Positions 53,711-64,000 of a stretch of 64,000 bases of DNA are shown one piece after another. Position 1 is the stretch's first letter, and every line of letters begins with the position of its first letter. Location of the stretch: positions 25,434,715 through 25,498,714 of the forward strand of contig CM055819.1 of the NCBI GenBank assembly GCA_029582265.1. Direction: 5' to 3'. The DNA is from Zoroaster sp. YZ-2022 (Eukaryota; Echinodermata; Asteroidea; Forcipulatida; Zoroasteridae). The position numbers were made by a program, and so were the translations under genes. A model generated the notes under the pieces. The model was given only the letters and a program-made list of their open reading frames with translations. It did not search any database and was not told the origin of the DNA.

Positions 53711-54449
53711 CACCCCAATATTTTGTTTGAATTTTCTCTGAATATCTCCACTTGCTCCGAAAAGACCCCCAGCCTATGTTCCTGAATACAAATTTATATA
53801 TAGGCTAACAGTCAGACAATAATGAAGACAACCAATCACGCTTCAGTTAAAAAACTCGAATGGCTATTAAGCACCGACACGTAAAATTATTTATTAGCAT
53901 TTACATAAATCAGGTGCGTAGTCATAGGCATACAATACTTACATCAAACGATATGAACCTTAAACAGTCTGCACCTACATAAAACCAAAATCCTCTTCAA
54001 TAGACAACCATACACCTTGAACTACACGGCAGACAAAGTTCCATGTCTCCCAAAAAGAAAAGTATAAAATAATATCTGATAAATACTATGTAGATTTTAG
54101 AACTATGTTATACAAACAGAGTTTTTCATATGCTGATATTTACAAGATAAAATGAGTTAACATTTTATATCCAAAAGCAATGTACAGATTAAGTCATACG
54201 GTGCAGATGTTTTTCACATTTTGTACTTGTTCAGAATATTAGATATAGGTTACAAGTTTCAAATATGAAAGACATATATTATAAATTACAATTGTAGCTA
54301 CAAATTCAGATTTCATAAAATCGGTTCAGGCATATACATGGCAAAGAGACTGCTATAATTAATAAGTCTATAATATACGTTTTACCCAGCCCTTTACAAA
54401 CAATGCACAAGTTTTGGTATAGATACAAATTCAAGATAAAGCAATCGGA

Positions 54450-54789
54450 AAATACACACATACATACAGACAGAAATACAGACAACACGATTAACAGACA
54501 TAAAGACATGACTGACAAGCGGACAACAGAAACAACCAGATGGACCGAAACAGACAAACGCACACAATAGGCTGCCTATTATTTATTTTATAGTCATTGA
54601 ACTGGTACATTGTCATGAGTTCGTCATTTCTGAAGTCAGTCATTCAGTTAATAGACAGCCAGACTAACAATTAGACAGATGGATTAAAAACTGGGCCCCG
54701 AGGGAGAACGCAACGGTGATAACCATCGATCAGTTTACTCAGTATAAATAAGAAATAACTAACATATAAATGAACAGACTGACGGAGAA
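54450..54789. repeat. GACAGA-rich low-complexity DNA
   Basis: Irregular ACAGACAGA-type sequence to the left of the long hairpin. The right side (55310-55690) is rich in the complementary TGTCTGTC words. Confidence 0.6.
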
Positions 54790-55037
54790 ATGTGATTGGT
54801 TCTGGCAAAACCCTAAACTTGGACCCTATTTTCAAAAGTGAGGTTTTGGTATAGTTTGATTCTCTAGAGTTTCCTCTTTCATTTGATACCAGATTTGTAG
54901 AAATCAGAATTTCTTTTTTCTGATTTCTACAAATCTGGTATCAAATGAAAGAGGAAAATCTAGAGAATCAAGCTACACCAAAATCTCACTTTTGAAAATT
55001 GGGTCCAAGTTTAGGGTTTTGCCAGAGGCAGTCACAA
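54790..55037. repeat. Near-perfect long inverted repeat (hairpin)
   Basis: Core arms 54802-54909 and 54918-55025 are 108 nt each with no indel and 5 mismatches by my alignment, separated by 8 nt; pairing decays over about 12 nt further out. Outer end CTGGCAAAACCCTAAACTTG, inner end ATTTGTAGAAATCAGAA. No ORF, no obvious target-site duplication. Confidence 0.95.
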
Positions 55038-56190
55038 ATTTCACATAAAGAAACGAAGACTGGAGACAGAGCAGGTAGACAGACAAGCCTCACTTGGCCA
55101 AAGCCAAGTTATAGCACAATACACTGTTGTGTCTTTGTTATTCCATGTAGAGGCAATGGTGTTTAATTGGGCCCTTCTGTCAAATGAAATACATTAATTG
55201 TCTCGCACGGCGCATCTCCTGGTCTTGGCACTAGTCCAAACAATTACGTTATTCCGTTGATTCAGTCCATTGTTGGCCTAATCTAATTATTGTCATTGTT
55301 GTCTCCACGTGGTTGACATGATCATACGTTTGTCTGTCAGAACGTCTATAATTTGTCACGTTTGTCTTGGTCCGTCTCGTGTCTGCCACACAGTGCTAGT
55401 CTCTTTTCAGAATTTGTCCTTACATGTCTGTTCATCGTTTGAGTTGGTTTGTCTACTTTTTTTTGCTCTGTCTACTTGTTCTTCTGTCCGTCGATCCGTC
55501 ATGTTGTTTGTTAAGGACTACTGGAACAGTCAGCATAGGCCTAATCTAAAATGGTTGACTTTAGTTTGGCCTATATTTTTGAACAACTAAATTCAGAATG
55601 TACGTGGGTCAATTGGGTCTTACATTCAATTATGTTTGTGATCGAACGTCCGTCCGTCCGGAGTTTGTTTGTTTGTCTCCCGTCGAGTCTACAAATTACA
55701 GTCTTTACATATTTACTTATATACAAAGAGCCTGCCGCCAATATCACTGGACATTTAGTTCGTTTTATATTTGTTTTGATTATAAAGAAGCTTAAATTAT
55801 CCATCAGGCCTGTACCACCAGTAAAACAAAAGCATTTTAAAAAATGAATACATTAAACACCTGTTCTGGGCACGCAGGCAGCTATAGCTAGATTCTACCT
55901 CATTTGTTGGCAATGGAAGTTCGTAAATTAAATAATGTATAAAGGGATAAATTATATAGTAAATATAAAGAGAACCCACATGTCATCATACGAAGAAATA
56001 ACACATCAGGCTGTGGCTGCATTGAAACATATTCTGACACGTATAACTTTATAATTAGGCCTACTGTTTGAGACTAACTTTGTCACCCTTTTTCCCACGA
56101 AGAGAAAATTGTCTGAATTACTTTGTGTATGTATAGAAACAATTGGTAGGGTTATGCAAATAGCCTAAACACATTGGGCTATCATACAAA

Positions 56191-56310
56191 ATGTGTGCGC
56201 AGCAAGAACATTTCTCGTTTCGTAGGATAACAAAGGCAGATCGTGAATTACTTATTAATTAACAAAACTTCCATTACCATCCTACGAAACCAAAAAGGCG
56301 CACACAATAC
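56191..56310. repeat. 120-bp inverted repeat
   Basis: TGTGTGCGCAG / GGCGCACACA and CGTTTCGTAGGAT / ATCCTACGAAACC. Confidence 0.6.
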
Positions 56311-56392
56311 ATGTCTGGAAAACATTACTTTTCATTGCCGCTGGGTGGCGCTATGCAACTCAATAAAACATTTCCCCCAAAGACGGCAAGTA

Positions 56393-57367
56393 CACTGCTC
56401 AAAATAAAATAGGACTCAAAAGTATTTCTTGGTCCATTTTGTCCATGTGAGGACACAAAAGCAGTTTTTGGTGGAAGTAAAGTACTAAAGGTTACTCTGC
56501 AACATTTTAAACACTTTTCACGTGTTGTGCATGTCTAATGACGGTTTAAACTGGCAGATCATGTTATAAGGCATGAAAATGCAGATAACAGGTTGACGTA
56601 CTCTGAATATCAAACTTTGAACATAACAGATGGGGTGGAGGCAGTGTCATGGTGTGGGGTAGAATTTCGACACATCACAGAACTGAGTTGCACATCGTGC
56701 AAGGGAACATGAATGTTGTAAACTACCGGGATAATGTGTTACAGCCCATTGTTTTGCTGATGGCAAACAGAATGGGAGATGTTTTCATTCTAATGGATGG
56801 CAACGCCCGTCCTCATAGTGCAAGAATCATAACAGCGTTCCTTACAGATAACCATATTCAGCGTCTGGAATGGCCTGCCATTTCACCAGACCTTAACCCT
56901 ATTGAGAACATTTTGGGCAATTCTCAGTTACAGAGTCAGATGTCACAACCCTCCTGTAAGGAACGTGGCCAACCTGACAGCAGCTCTACAGGATGAGTGG
57001 AACAACCTCGACCAAGCTGTGATCCGGAACACCGTACTGTTAATTCATGAGGAGGCGTTGTGCAGAATGTGTGCGAGTCCGGGGTGCTGCAACATCCTAC
57101 TGAAGTCAATTGTGGAGTTATTCATGAAGAAATAAAGTTGATTAGCCAAGTTTGATATTGAGTACTGTACATCAACCTGCTATCTGCATTTTCATGCCTT
57201 ATCACATGATCTGCCAGTTTAAACCGTCATTAGACATGCACAACACGTGAAAAGTGTTTGCAGAGTAACCTTTAGTACTTTACTTCCACCAGCAACTGCT
57301 TTTGTGTCCTCACATGGACAAAATGGACCAAGAAATACTTTTGAGTCCTATTTTATTTTGAGCAGTG
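56393..57367 (+). mobile_element. Tc1/mariner element, internally deleted, copy 1
   Basis: 975 bp between TA dinucleotides, with ~225-bp terminal inverted repeats starting CACTGCTCAAAATAAAATAG. Carries only the C-terminal part of a transposase (separate entry). The right repeat lacks about 13 bp relative to the left. Confidence 0.9.
56620..57135 (+). pseudogene. Tc1-family transposase C-terminal fragment, frameshifted
   Basis: The frame begins in WGGGSVMVWG and continues ISTHHRTELHIVQGNMN, VFILMDGNARPHSARI and WPAISPDLNPIEN, all Tc1-type DDE transposase motifs. A frameshift near 56915 moves the continuation (NPPVRNVANLTAALQDEWNN) to another frame. Relative to the usual DNARPH motif, the second catalytic aspartate is replaced by G (MDGNARPH); the sister copy keeps DDNARP. 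The glutamate of the DD34E set is present. The DNA-binding half and first catalytic aspartate are absent. Not functional. Confidence 0.9.
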
Positions 57368-60002
57368 TAGTAGAAGGCAACTTGAGGTCTAAGACTCTGA
57401 TATTAAATCAAATCTATGTCTGTGCTCAAGTTGTGTAGGATGAAGATAATTACTAATAATATATTCCTATATGATTCCTCGAGGATTTCTATGGGATTAC
57501 TTGTAGGATTCCTATATATTTCCTATAGGATTCCTAAACAAATCCTGTAATTGTTCCATAGAATGCCTGAATGAGTTCTATCTGATTCCTATAGAACTAT
57601 ATGATGCCTATTAGAGTGCGGGTGTTGTTTTAGGTAAATTCCATGCTTTTATTTTTGTATTTACCCCCATAAGCACCATATCTTTGGTTAGCAAAGTAGA
57701 AAAGCTTTGCTAAGTTGTGGAAATACACCTAAGCTGAGCACGTAAACAAGCGCCAATTTCCCACGGTGAGCAATGGAGTAAGTATCTATTAATTTTTACA
57801 AGGTTGAAAATATTGAAGACTTACTGAATCAATTTACTTTTTGATTCTGTTTAGATAAATGGATAGATTTTTAAAACCAGTAAAATTCAATAAATATATT
57901 TTCACAGCGCAGAATAATCATTGTTTTCTTTAACTGATTCGTCTAGGGTGCCTATTTGTTTTATACCTCGTTACATAAAAATGTACTCCATAATGAGAAC
58001 GAATTAATGCTGGGACGGTTAACCGACTGAAATTTTGTTGTTCTAGACTTTTTGCCACATTGGTTAATAAACAATCATTGCGGTAAGTTTATTGATGCAT
58101 TGTAATTGAAAATGTATACATATTGTGCAATTTGCCGACTATCTATAGTTTAAGTGTCCATCAGGTGCCGAATTTCGGTTAACCGGTTAACTGACCGTGA
58201 AAGATTCGGTTAAACGGTTAGCGAATTAACCGCTAACTCCCAGCACTAGGAGGAATCAAATATAAGTACTTCAAGTCTAGAGTTGTATTCGAGTACTTTA
58301 CCATGAATACAAGCATGAGTACATAAAAATATACCCGACTACAGGTATGAGTACTCCGACTCTGGTGATTACCTACAAAGACATAATTTATGCCACTACT
58401 TAGAATAATACAATTAGTGAAAATTAACCATGCCATATATTCTCTATGTATATCTGTCTGAAGATCACTACCAATTATTACAAAATGTCTCTAATCCAAC
58501 TATGATAAAATACATTCAAGTCATATTGGTCATTTCCAACCGCCATAAAGCCACACATAAGACCAAGAGCAAAATTGACTTTCCATGGTAAAAGCAGACC
58601 ATTTTTACCCATGTCTGATTTCCCTATCACAGCACGATGCCTTAGATAGATTCATATTGTTTTAACAAAAATCCTTGTTTGGTATCGCATTAACCCAGGT
58701 TGGACTTTCACTGTCGTGTTTCCAATGTTGCACAATGTTTGCCCAATTCTCAATGTTGCACAATATAATCTAGGCTTTATCTGAATTGGGAATAATGCCA
58801 TGGGAGTTATTGTTCAATTGTGAAAAAATAATAACAATGTATTTGTAAAAATGGTCTACTCTGACAATTCCACTGGTAGAGTATAATACTCTGGCCTTTT
58901 TCATTGTGTATTTATGTAAATGTACATTATAAACATTTGGCATATAGCCATACTGTTCATTTATACCAATAATGACCTTCTTTTCCAGAAGAATTATGCT
59001 TGATTAGAATATATACCGGTATATTACGTGCACTTAGTGTTAAAACATTTTGTACATAATGAATACATATACATGTTACATAATACCTTTGAAAATTCGT
59101 ATGAAGCCATATTTCACATTTTAACCATTCAAAACACAATACACACGGAAATCTACACGTTTCATGCCTGTTAAGAATTTTTCTGTATACTCTTATGATA
59201 TTGCTGATAGAAACAGTTTTTGACATGTCATTCATCGTCTTTGAATGGTTTACTAATAACTTTTGCCTATTAAAATAAAGAACTATGTTCTAGTAAAACA
59301 TTCTGTGCAAATACTGTCCATTATAATTATGTTTCAAATAATAAGGCAGCAAATAAAAATAAAAGTATAGAGAAATACAGGATCCTAAACAGAAATAGGC
59401 GGGATAACAGAGTGGCAACTAAGAACTGGCGAGACGAGAAAGACAAAAGAGAATGTGGAGGGATGACTCGCATAACGTCATCCTATGGGAATAGCATGGA
59501 TACGAAAAAAGCCTGATACTGGAAATACTGGTGATAATATGGGAAGAGCTAAATCAAACAATGGATGGACACAGCCTGATAGTGACGACTAGGATAAGTT
59601 CAAATTGTCTGTCAACATTATTCATAGTTTTGTATCCAAGTCTACTGAACAATATGCATGTGCAGGAAGACTAGTTAATGTTTGTGATCGAAAACAAATT
59701 TAAATAAAACAAAATGAAACACACATTATTAACCATTACAAAATACACTTAAATACTGAGAAACAGCCATGAATAGAAATACACCTACTATTGTGTTTCT
59801 AACACAAAATTCTGGCAAAATTCTGTTCCGTTTTACAAAATGAATTTACTAAATACAATGGAAACACATTGTACAAATTGAAGCAGACATATTAATCTCT
59901 ATAGAGAAGTTATAATGTCAGCTGCCAGCAGCTTGTACTTAGACAATATTGAGTGTTTTGCCTATGCTTTCATTTTACCCCACTGCTATATTAGAGGTTG
60001 TT
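57368..60002. other. Intergenic
   Basis: Includes a degenerate AGGATTCCTATA-rich stretch at 57465-57615 and the element at 58007-58246; otherwise AT-rich without exons. Confidence 0.5.
58007..58246. mobile_element. MITE-like element with TGCTGGGA ends
   Basis: TGCTGGGACGGTTAACCG at left; CGCTAACTCCCAGCA at right; GGTTAACCGGTTAAC in between. Noncoding. Confidence 0.5.
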
Positions 60003-60326
60003 TTAAGGGGAAGGTACAACATTGGTCATGACGGCTAAACTGCTTCTATGAGTATGTCTACACTCACTTTGAATCAAGATACACATTAAAGGGAAGGTAC
60101 AACGTTGGCAATGTTGGCTAAACTGCTTCTATGAGTATGCTTACTCTCTTTGAATCAAGATATACATTAAAGAGAAGGTACAACATTGGTAATGTTGGCA
60201 AAACTGCTTCTATGAGTATGCTTACTCTCTTTGAATCAAGATATACATTGAAGGGAAGGTACAACATTGGTAATGTTGGCAAAACTGCTTCTACGAGTAT
60301 GCTTACTCTCTTTGAATCAAGATATA

Positions 60327-61131
60327 CACTGCTCAAAATAAAATAGGACTCAAAAGTATTTCTTGGTTCATTTTGTCCATGTGAGGACACAAAAGCATTT
60401 TTTGGTGATAGTAAAGTACTAAAGGTTACTCTGCAACATTTTAAACACTTTTCACGTGTTGTGCATGTCTAATGACGGTTTAAACTGGCAGATCATGTGA
60501 TAAGGCATGAAAATGCAGATAACAGGTTGACGTACTCAATATCAAACTTTGAACACAACCGATGGGGTGGAGGCAGTGTCATGGTGTGGGTGACTTCAGT
60601 AGGATGTTGCCCAAATGTTCTCAATAGGGTTAAGGTCTGGTGAAATGGCAGGCCGCATTCCAGACGCTGAATATGGCTATCTGAAAGGAACGCTGTTATG
60701 ATTCTTGCTCTGAGGACGGGCGTTGTCATCCATTAGAATGAAAACATCTCCCATTCTGTTTGCCATCAGCAAAACAATGGGCTGTAACACATTATTCCGG
60801 TAGTTTACAGCATTCATGTTCCCTTGCAAGATGTGCAACTCAGTTCTGTGATGTGTTGAAATTCCACCCCACACCATGACAATGCCTCCACCCCATCGGT
60901 TATGTTCAAAGTTTGATATTGAGTACGTCAACCTGTTATCTGCATTTTCATGCCTTATCACATGATCTGCCAGTATAAACCGTCATTAGACATGCACAAC
61001 ACGTGAAGAGTGTTTAAAATGTTGCAGAGTAACCTTTAGTACTTTCCTATCACCAAAAAAATGCTCTTGTGTCCTCACATGGACAAAATGGACCAAAAAT
61101 ACTTTTGAGTCCTATTTTATTTTGAGCAGTG
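60327..61131 (-). mobile_element. Tc1/mariner element, deleted and rearranged, copy 2
   Basis: 805 bp flanked by TA, inserted in the 82-bp tandem repeat (gataTA|element|TAcattg). The inverted repeats are longer than in copy 1 (~265 bp) because the left arm also carries the WGGGSVMVWG-coding stretch (to about 60590) in the opposite direction to the transposase fragment. Confidence 0.9.
60590..60961 (-). pseudogene. Tc1 transposase fragment in copy 2
   Basis: Minus-strand frame: NRWGGGIVMVWGGISTHHRT, then VFILMDDNARPQS, followed by a frame disruption. SPDLNPIEN-coding sequence is still visible at about 60620-60660. The N-terminal half is missing, with the same junction (FEHNRWGGG) as copy 1. 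Confidence 0.85.
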
Positions 61132-62039
61132 TACATTGAAGGGAAGGTACAACATTGGTAATGTTGGCAAAATTGCTTCTATGAGTATGCCTACTCAATT
61201 TGAATTTAAAAAAAAAGGTTTTTCAACCAACTAATCAGTGAAACGGTGTTTGATAGGATGTATACAGGAATATTCCATCTAAATTATTATCAGTCTGTTG
61301 ACTTAATATGCTCAACAAAACGATGCAGCATGATGGAGCAAACCTTTTGAAATGACTTCAGACATAATAATTCTAAAGGATAACCCCTTTCTTTATGAAC
61401 CGTCACGAGCGATTGGTACCTTCACCGGCTTCACAACCATGTTAGCTTTTAGATAATAATTCGAACGTTTTTAACCAGTATCAAACAAAAATGTATAAGG
61501 AAGTCAAGTGAAGGAAGTCAAGTGAACAGTCGATTAATGTGTACTCCTATTCTGGTTTTTATAATAATTCCTTCAGTGAACCAAAACTTCATTATGATTT
61601 ACATGTAGACTGGAATATTCAATCTAAAATATGTCTGCAATCCGTTGACAAGATTACTCATAGTCAACTCGTGCTTAACAAAATGATGTAGCATCCAGAT
61701 TTATAATTCATTTCTGTGTAAACTGATACAAGACTTTCTTGAATTTATCATGAAAAGACTGATTACGATTCATATAAAGAAGATTTGTTTTCCCCCAATA
61801 ACACGGAGGAACGCTCATCAATTAAATGTTACACAAATCAACCAACAATGAAACCTTGAGGAGTCTTATGCCACGGATTTACAGCTCTTAATAAGCTGGT
61901 AGATCTTAAAACTAATCTTACATCACAAACTGGCTTCTTGTTCTTCTGGCAGGCACAACTGGTCTCATAAATGAGGATCCTTCTTTGAAATGATGGATGG
62001 TTGAAAGCTTGAAGAAGTACAACATTGGGATTGGACACG

Positions 62040-62280
<241 letters not shown>

Positions 62281-62350
62281 TAGATGTTGACTTGCACCAG
62301 TGTTGCTGGATTTAACCTCGTTAATATTGTACAGCATACAAATCATACTA

Positions 62351-62637
62351 CACTGTAAAAATTGTGTTTAGAATTTAAACACACGCAAAATAAACGCGTT
62401 TAGGAATGCGTTAAAATGCTAAACGGCCATCCTCTGTAGATGTCACAAAGCTTAACGTGCTTAGCTTTTTGACACCTGTTCATATGGTTTTTAGCATCCA
62501 AAAACACACATAGCAAATGAGCACAATCCAAACATGTTTTATGGTAAACAATGTGAAAAAGTGGGTATAGGCCTAAGCTAAGTATATAGAAGTGTGTTTA
62601 AATTCTAAACATCATTTTTAAACTGTAGGCAGTATAA
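62351..62637. mobile_element. MITE with CACTGTAAAAA terminus
   Basis: CACTGTAAAAATTGTG, then TTTAGAATTTAAACACAC; inverted GTGTGTTTAAATTCTAAA near the right end. Confidence 0.6.
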
Positions 62638-63281
62638 ACACCACCTGAATTGGAAACTTTTTAAACTTAAACAAGTCAGTATAGACCATGCCAAATCCAG
62701 GGACTTTGTTGTATAATTCATTTAAATCATTTATATCTCATAATTTGATTGACAGAAATAACAAGAAGTCAAAAAGTGAATTAAAACCATAACGCAAGAA
62801 TTTCACCAATCTATATATATCGCGGAACCCGCTGCTATATAGGATTCTAGCCGGCCAATCGTCATCGGGCAAGCTCGGTGGTCGAGAGGTAAGACGTCTG
62901 TACTAGTAAGCAGGAGGTAGTTTTTTCACAGACACTCGGAAAGCACTGAGCATACAGTGCTATACACACGTCGGTGTAGGGCAAAATTAAATCAATTAAA
63001 ACCATAACCTTGTAACTTTGATAAAGCTGTCAAAAGTTTTCAATAAATCAGTGTTAATCTATGTGTTACTTTTTAAGTAATCAAAATCTTAGACAAATAT
63101 TAGTTTAAGAGCACTTTTATACAAATTGGAATTAATATCACAGGGTTGATGATAAAGTAGCGAATTTGTAACGTGTGTGACTGCAATGGCTTTTCCGCGT
63201 AGTCTTTAAAGAGCCTGGTTTTGGCAGGGAATACAACAAACTTTGATTTTTTTTGTACACGAACATTTTTAGTATTAAGCC
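62638..63281 (-). other. 3' UTR and downstream flank of the guanylate cyclase gene
   Basis: Follows the stop codon on the minus strand. No canonical AATAAA was found on the minus strand here; TATAAA-like variants occur near 63116 and 62730, so the poly(A) site is undecided. A truncated tRNA-like head lies at 62874-62927. Confidence 0.4.
62874..62927 (+). mobile_element. Truncated tRNA-like head
   Basis: CTCGGTGGTCGAGAGGTAAG resembles an A box of a tRNA-type SINE; the B box is absent and T6 follows. Confidence 0.25.
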
Positions 63282-63883
63282 TCAAACGACGGTTTCCGTC
63301 TCGCATTGTTTTAGGGGCATATTAAATGTGATGTCCGTGTCACTGAATCTCTTTTTATTGGGCGACTCCTCATATTGTACATCAGGACCATAATGAGATT
63401 GTTGAAGATTTAAACCATTTGTGTTCGTTAATTCGGACTGAATCATATCCTGCTCGGCAATGGTGTCGGGTATGTTCGTGTCCGACACACAGTTTTGCAT
63501 GTTGCTCTCATATCTCTTATTGTCAGAGTGACTGAATGCTGAGTGTGGTCTGTTGATTGCAGTCGTGGCAGTAGGGCGACTGCCTTTCGTTCCATGCGAC
63601 CACGTCTCAGGCACAGTATCGAGCTTTCTCCCGCTCCCACTGAAACTGTCTCTCTCATGCATGCTCAGGAACTTTGATGTTCGCCGTTCATACGCGTCAT
63701 CCTGATCAGCGTAGTTCACCGCCAAAGGTTTCTCACGCTTGTAGCTGTCTATCTGCCCTACCAGCCAGTATGTATGCATCTCTCCTTTTCCTTTCATGCT
63801 CACGAGACCTCTGTCTTCCAAATAGTAACCACCAATATGTTCAAGATTCAGCTGAATATCTTTACTGCAGTGGATTTTAAGAG
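63282..63883 (-). CDS. Membrane (receptor-type) guanylate cyclase, C-terminal exon
   Basis: Final exon of a particulate guanylate cyclase, which converts GTP to cGMP in the cytoplasm under control of an extracellular domain. The acceptor is a pyrimidine-containing run ending ACAG at 63886-63884. The exon completes a split codon, then reads LKIHCSKDIQLNLEHIGGYY, followed by LEDRGLVSMKGKGEMHTYWLVG. The RG-(x)-MKGKG-x-M-x-TYWL-x-G string is the diagnostic end of the class III cyclase domain in membrane guanylate cyclases; soluble cyclases and adenylate cyclases differ here. About 155 residues follow the domain. They are hydrophilic, rich in S, T, D, E, N and R with no hydrophobic segment, and end in ETVV, which fits a class I PDZ ligand (T at -2, V at 0). 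About 199 residues are encoded in total. The catalytic core, kinase-homology and membrane domains lie beyond the right edge. Which receptor subfamily cannot be decided from this piece. Confidence 0.93.
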
Positions 63884-64000
63884 CTGTATTTGTAAAGAAA
63901 AATAAAACAGTGAGAAATTGATGACCAACATAAAGGTTACTTGTCTTGATGCAAATGGCTGCTGGATGTCATATTTTTCGTAATATAGGTTTATTGTACA
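63884..64000 (-). other. Last intron of the guanylate cyclase gene (partial)
   Basis: Sequence upstream of the final-exon acceptor, running off the window. No second exon is visible in these 117 bases. Confidence 0.8.

Larger units (their letters stand above)
60003..61210 (+). repeat. ~82-bp tandem repeat, 5 units, split by a Tc1 element
   Basis: AAGGTAC recurs at 60011, 60094, 60175, 60256 and, after the element at 60327-61131, at 61144 (spacings 83, 81, 81). Each unit reads GGGAAGGTACAACATTGGTA ... CTTTGAATCAAGATATACAT. Confidence 0.85.

Noticed and set aside
59360..59505. Basic open frame (KYRILNRNRRDNRVATKNWR)
   Set aside because: Purine-rich stretch, no splice signals; probably chance.

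Overview
The window is animal nuclear DNA. It is AT-rich, intron- and repeat-dominated, with long microsatellites, tRNA-derived SINEs, many short inverted-repeat transposons (MITEs) and very little coding sequence. There are no operons, ribosome-binding sites or CRISPR arrays. A class-I netrin with a single large exon covering the laminin N-terminal domain, a membrane-type guanylate cyclase exon, and the very frequent AGGCCTA words suggest a marine invertebrate deuterostome, most likely an echinoderm. That taxon call is an inference; no search was possible. A run of exactly 500 N (52959-53458) is an assembly gap.

Two genes are well supported, both on the minus strand. The first coding exon of a netrin lies at 20711-21731. 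It encodes a signal peptide, the laminin N-terminal domain and the first laminin-type EGF repeat, and ends in a clean GTAAGT donor. No further netrin exon was recognised to the left, so 1-20710 is read as intron. The last exon of a receptor-type guanylate cyclase lies at 63282-63883. It carries the end of the cyclase domain, a long hydrophilic tail and a PDZ-ligand-like C-terminus; the rest of the gene lies beyond the right edge.

Between and around them I see several short stretches that look like exons by peptide quality plus splice signals but that I cannot name: 14142-14251 (+), 25154-25222 (+), 26919-27104 (-), 30176-30254 (+), 40072-40235 (+) and a phase-compatible pair 49888-50020 / 49004-49047 (-). 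They are candidates, not established genes.

Layout: 1-20.7 kb, netrin intron with fold-back elements (1.4, 6.9, 15.5 kb), a TA-flanked MITE (8.3 kb), a tRNA-like tandem cluster split by a SINE (12.1-13.1 kb) and a 196-bp TA tract. 20.7-21.7 kb, netrin exon. 21.7-44 kb, intergenic repeats: MITE cluster (24.4-25.0), 37-bp minisatellite (33.2), tRNA-Arg-like dimer (35.6), full-length SINE (37.5) and tRNA-like heads (42.5-43.1). 44.6-53.7 kb, a ~147-bp tandem array carrying ACTTCC/GGAAGT dyads, followed by 1.65-kb direct repeats that bracket the 47.5-50.3 kb segment and run into the gap. 54.8 kb, a near-perfect long hairpin. 56.4-61.1 kb, two deleted Tc1/mariner elements. 62.0 kb, a 235-bp CT tract. 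63.3-63.9 kb, guanylate cyclase exon.
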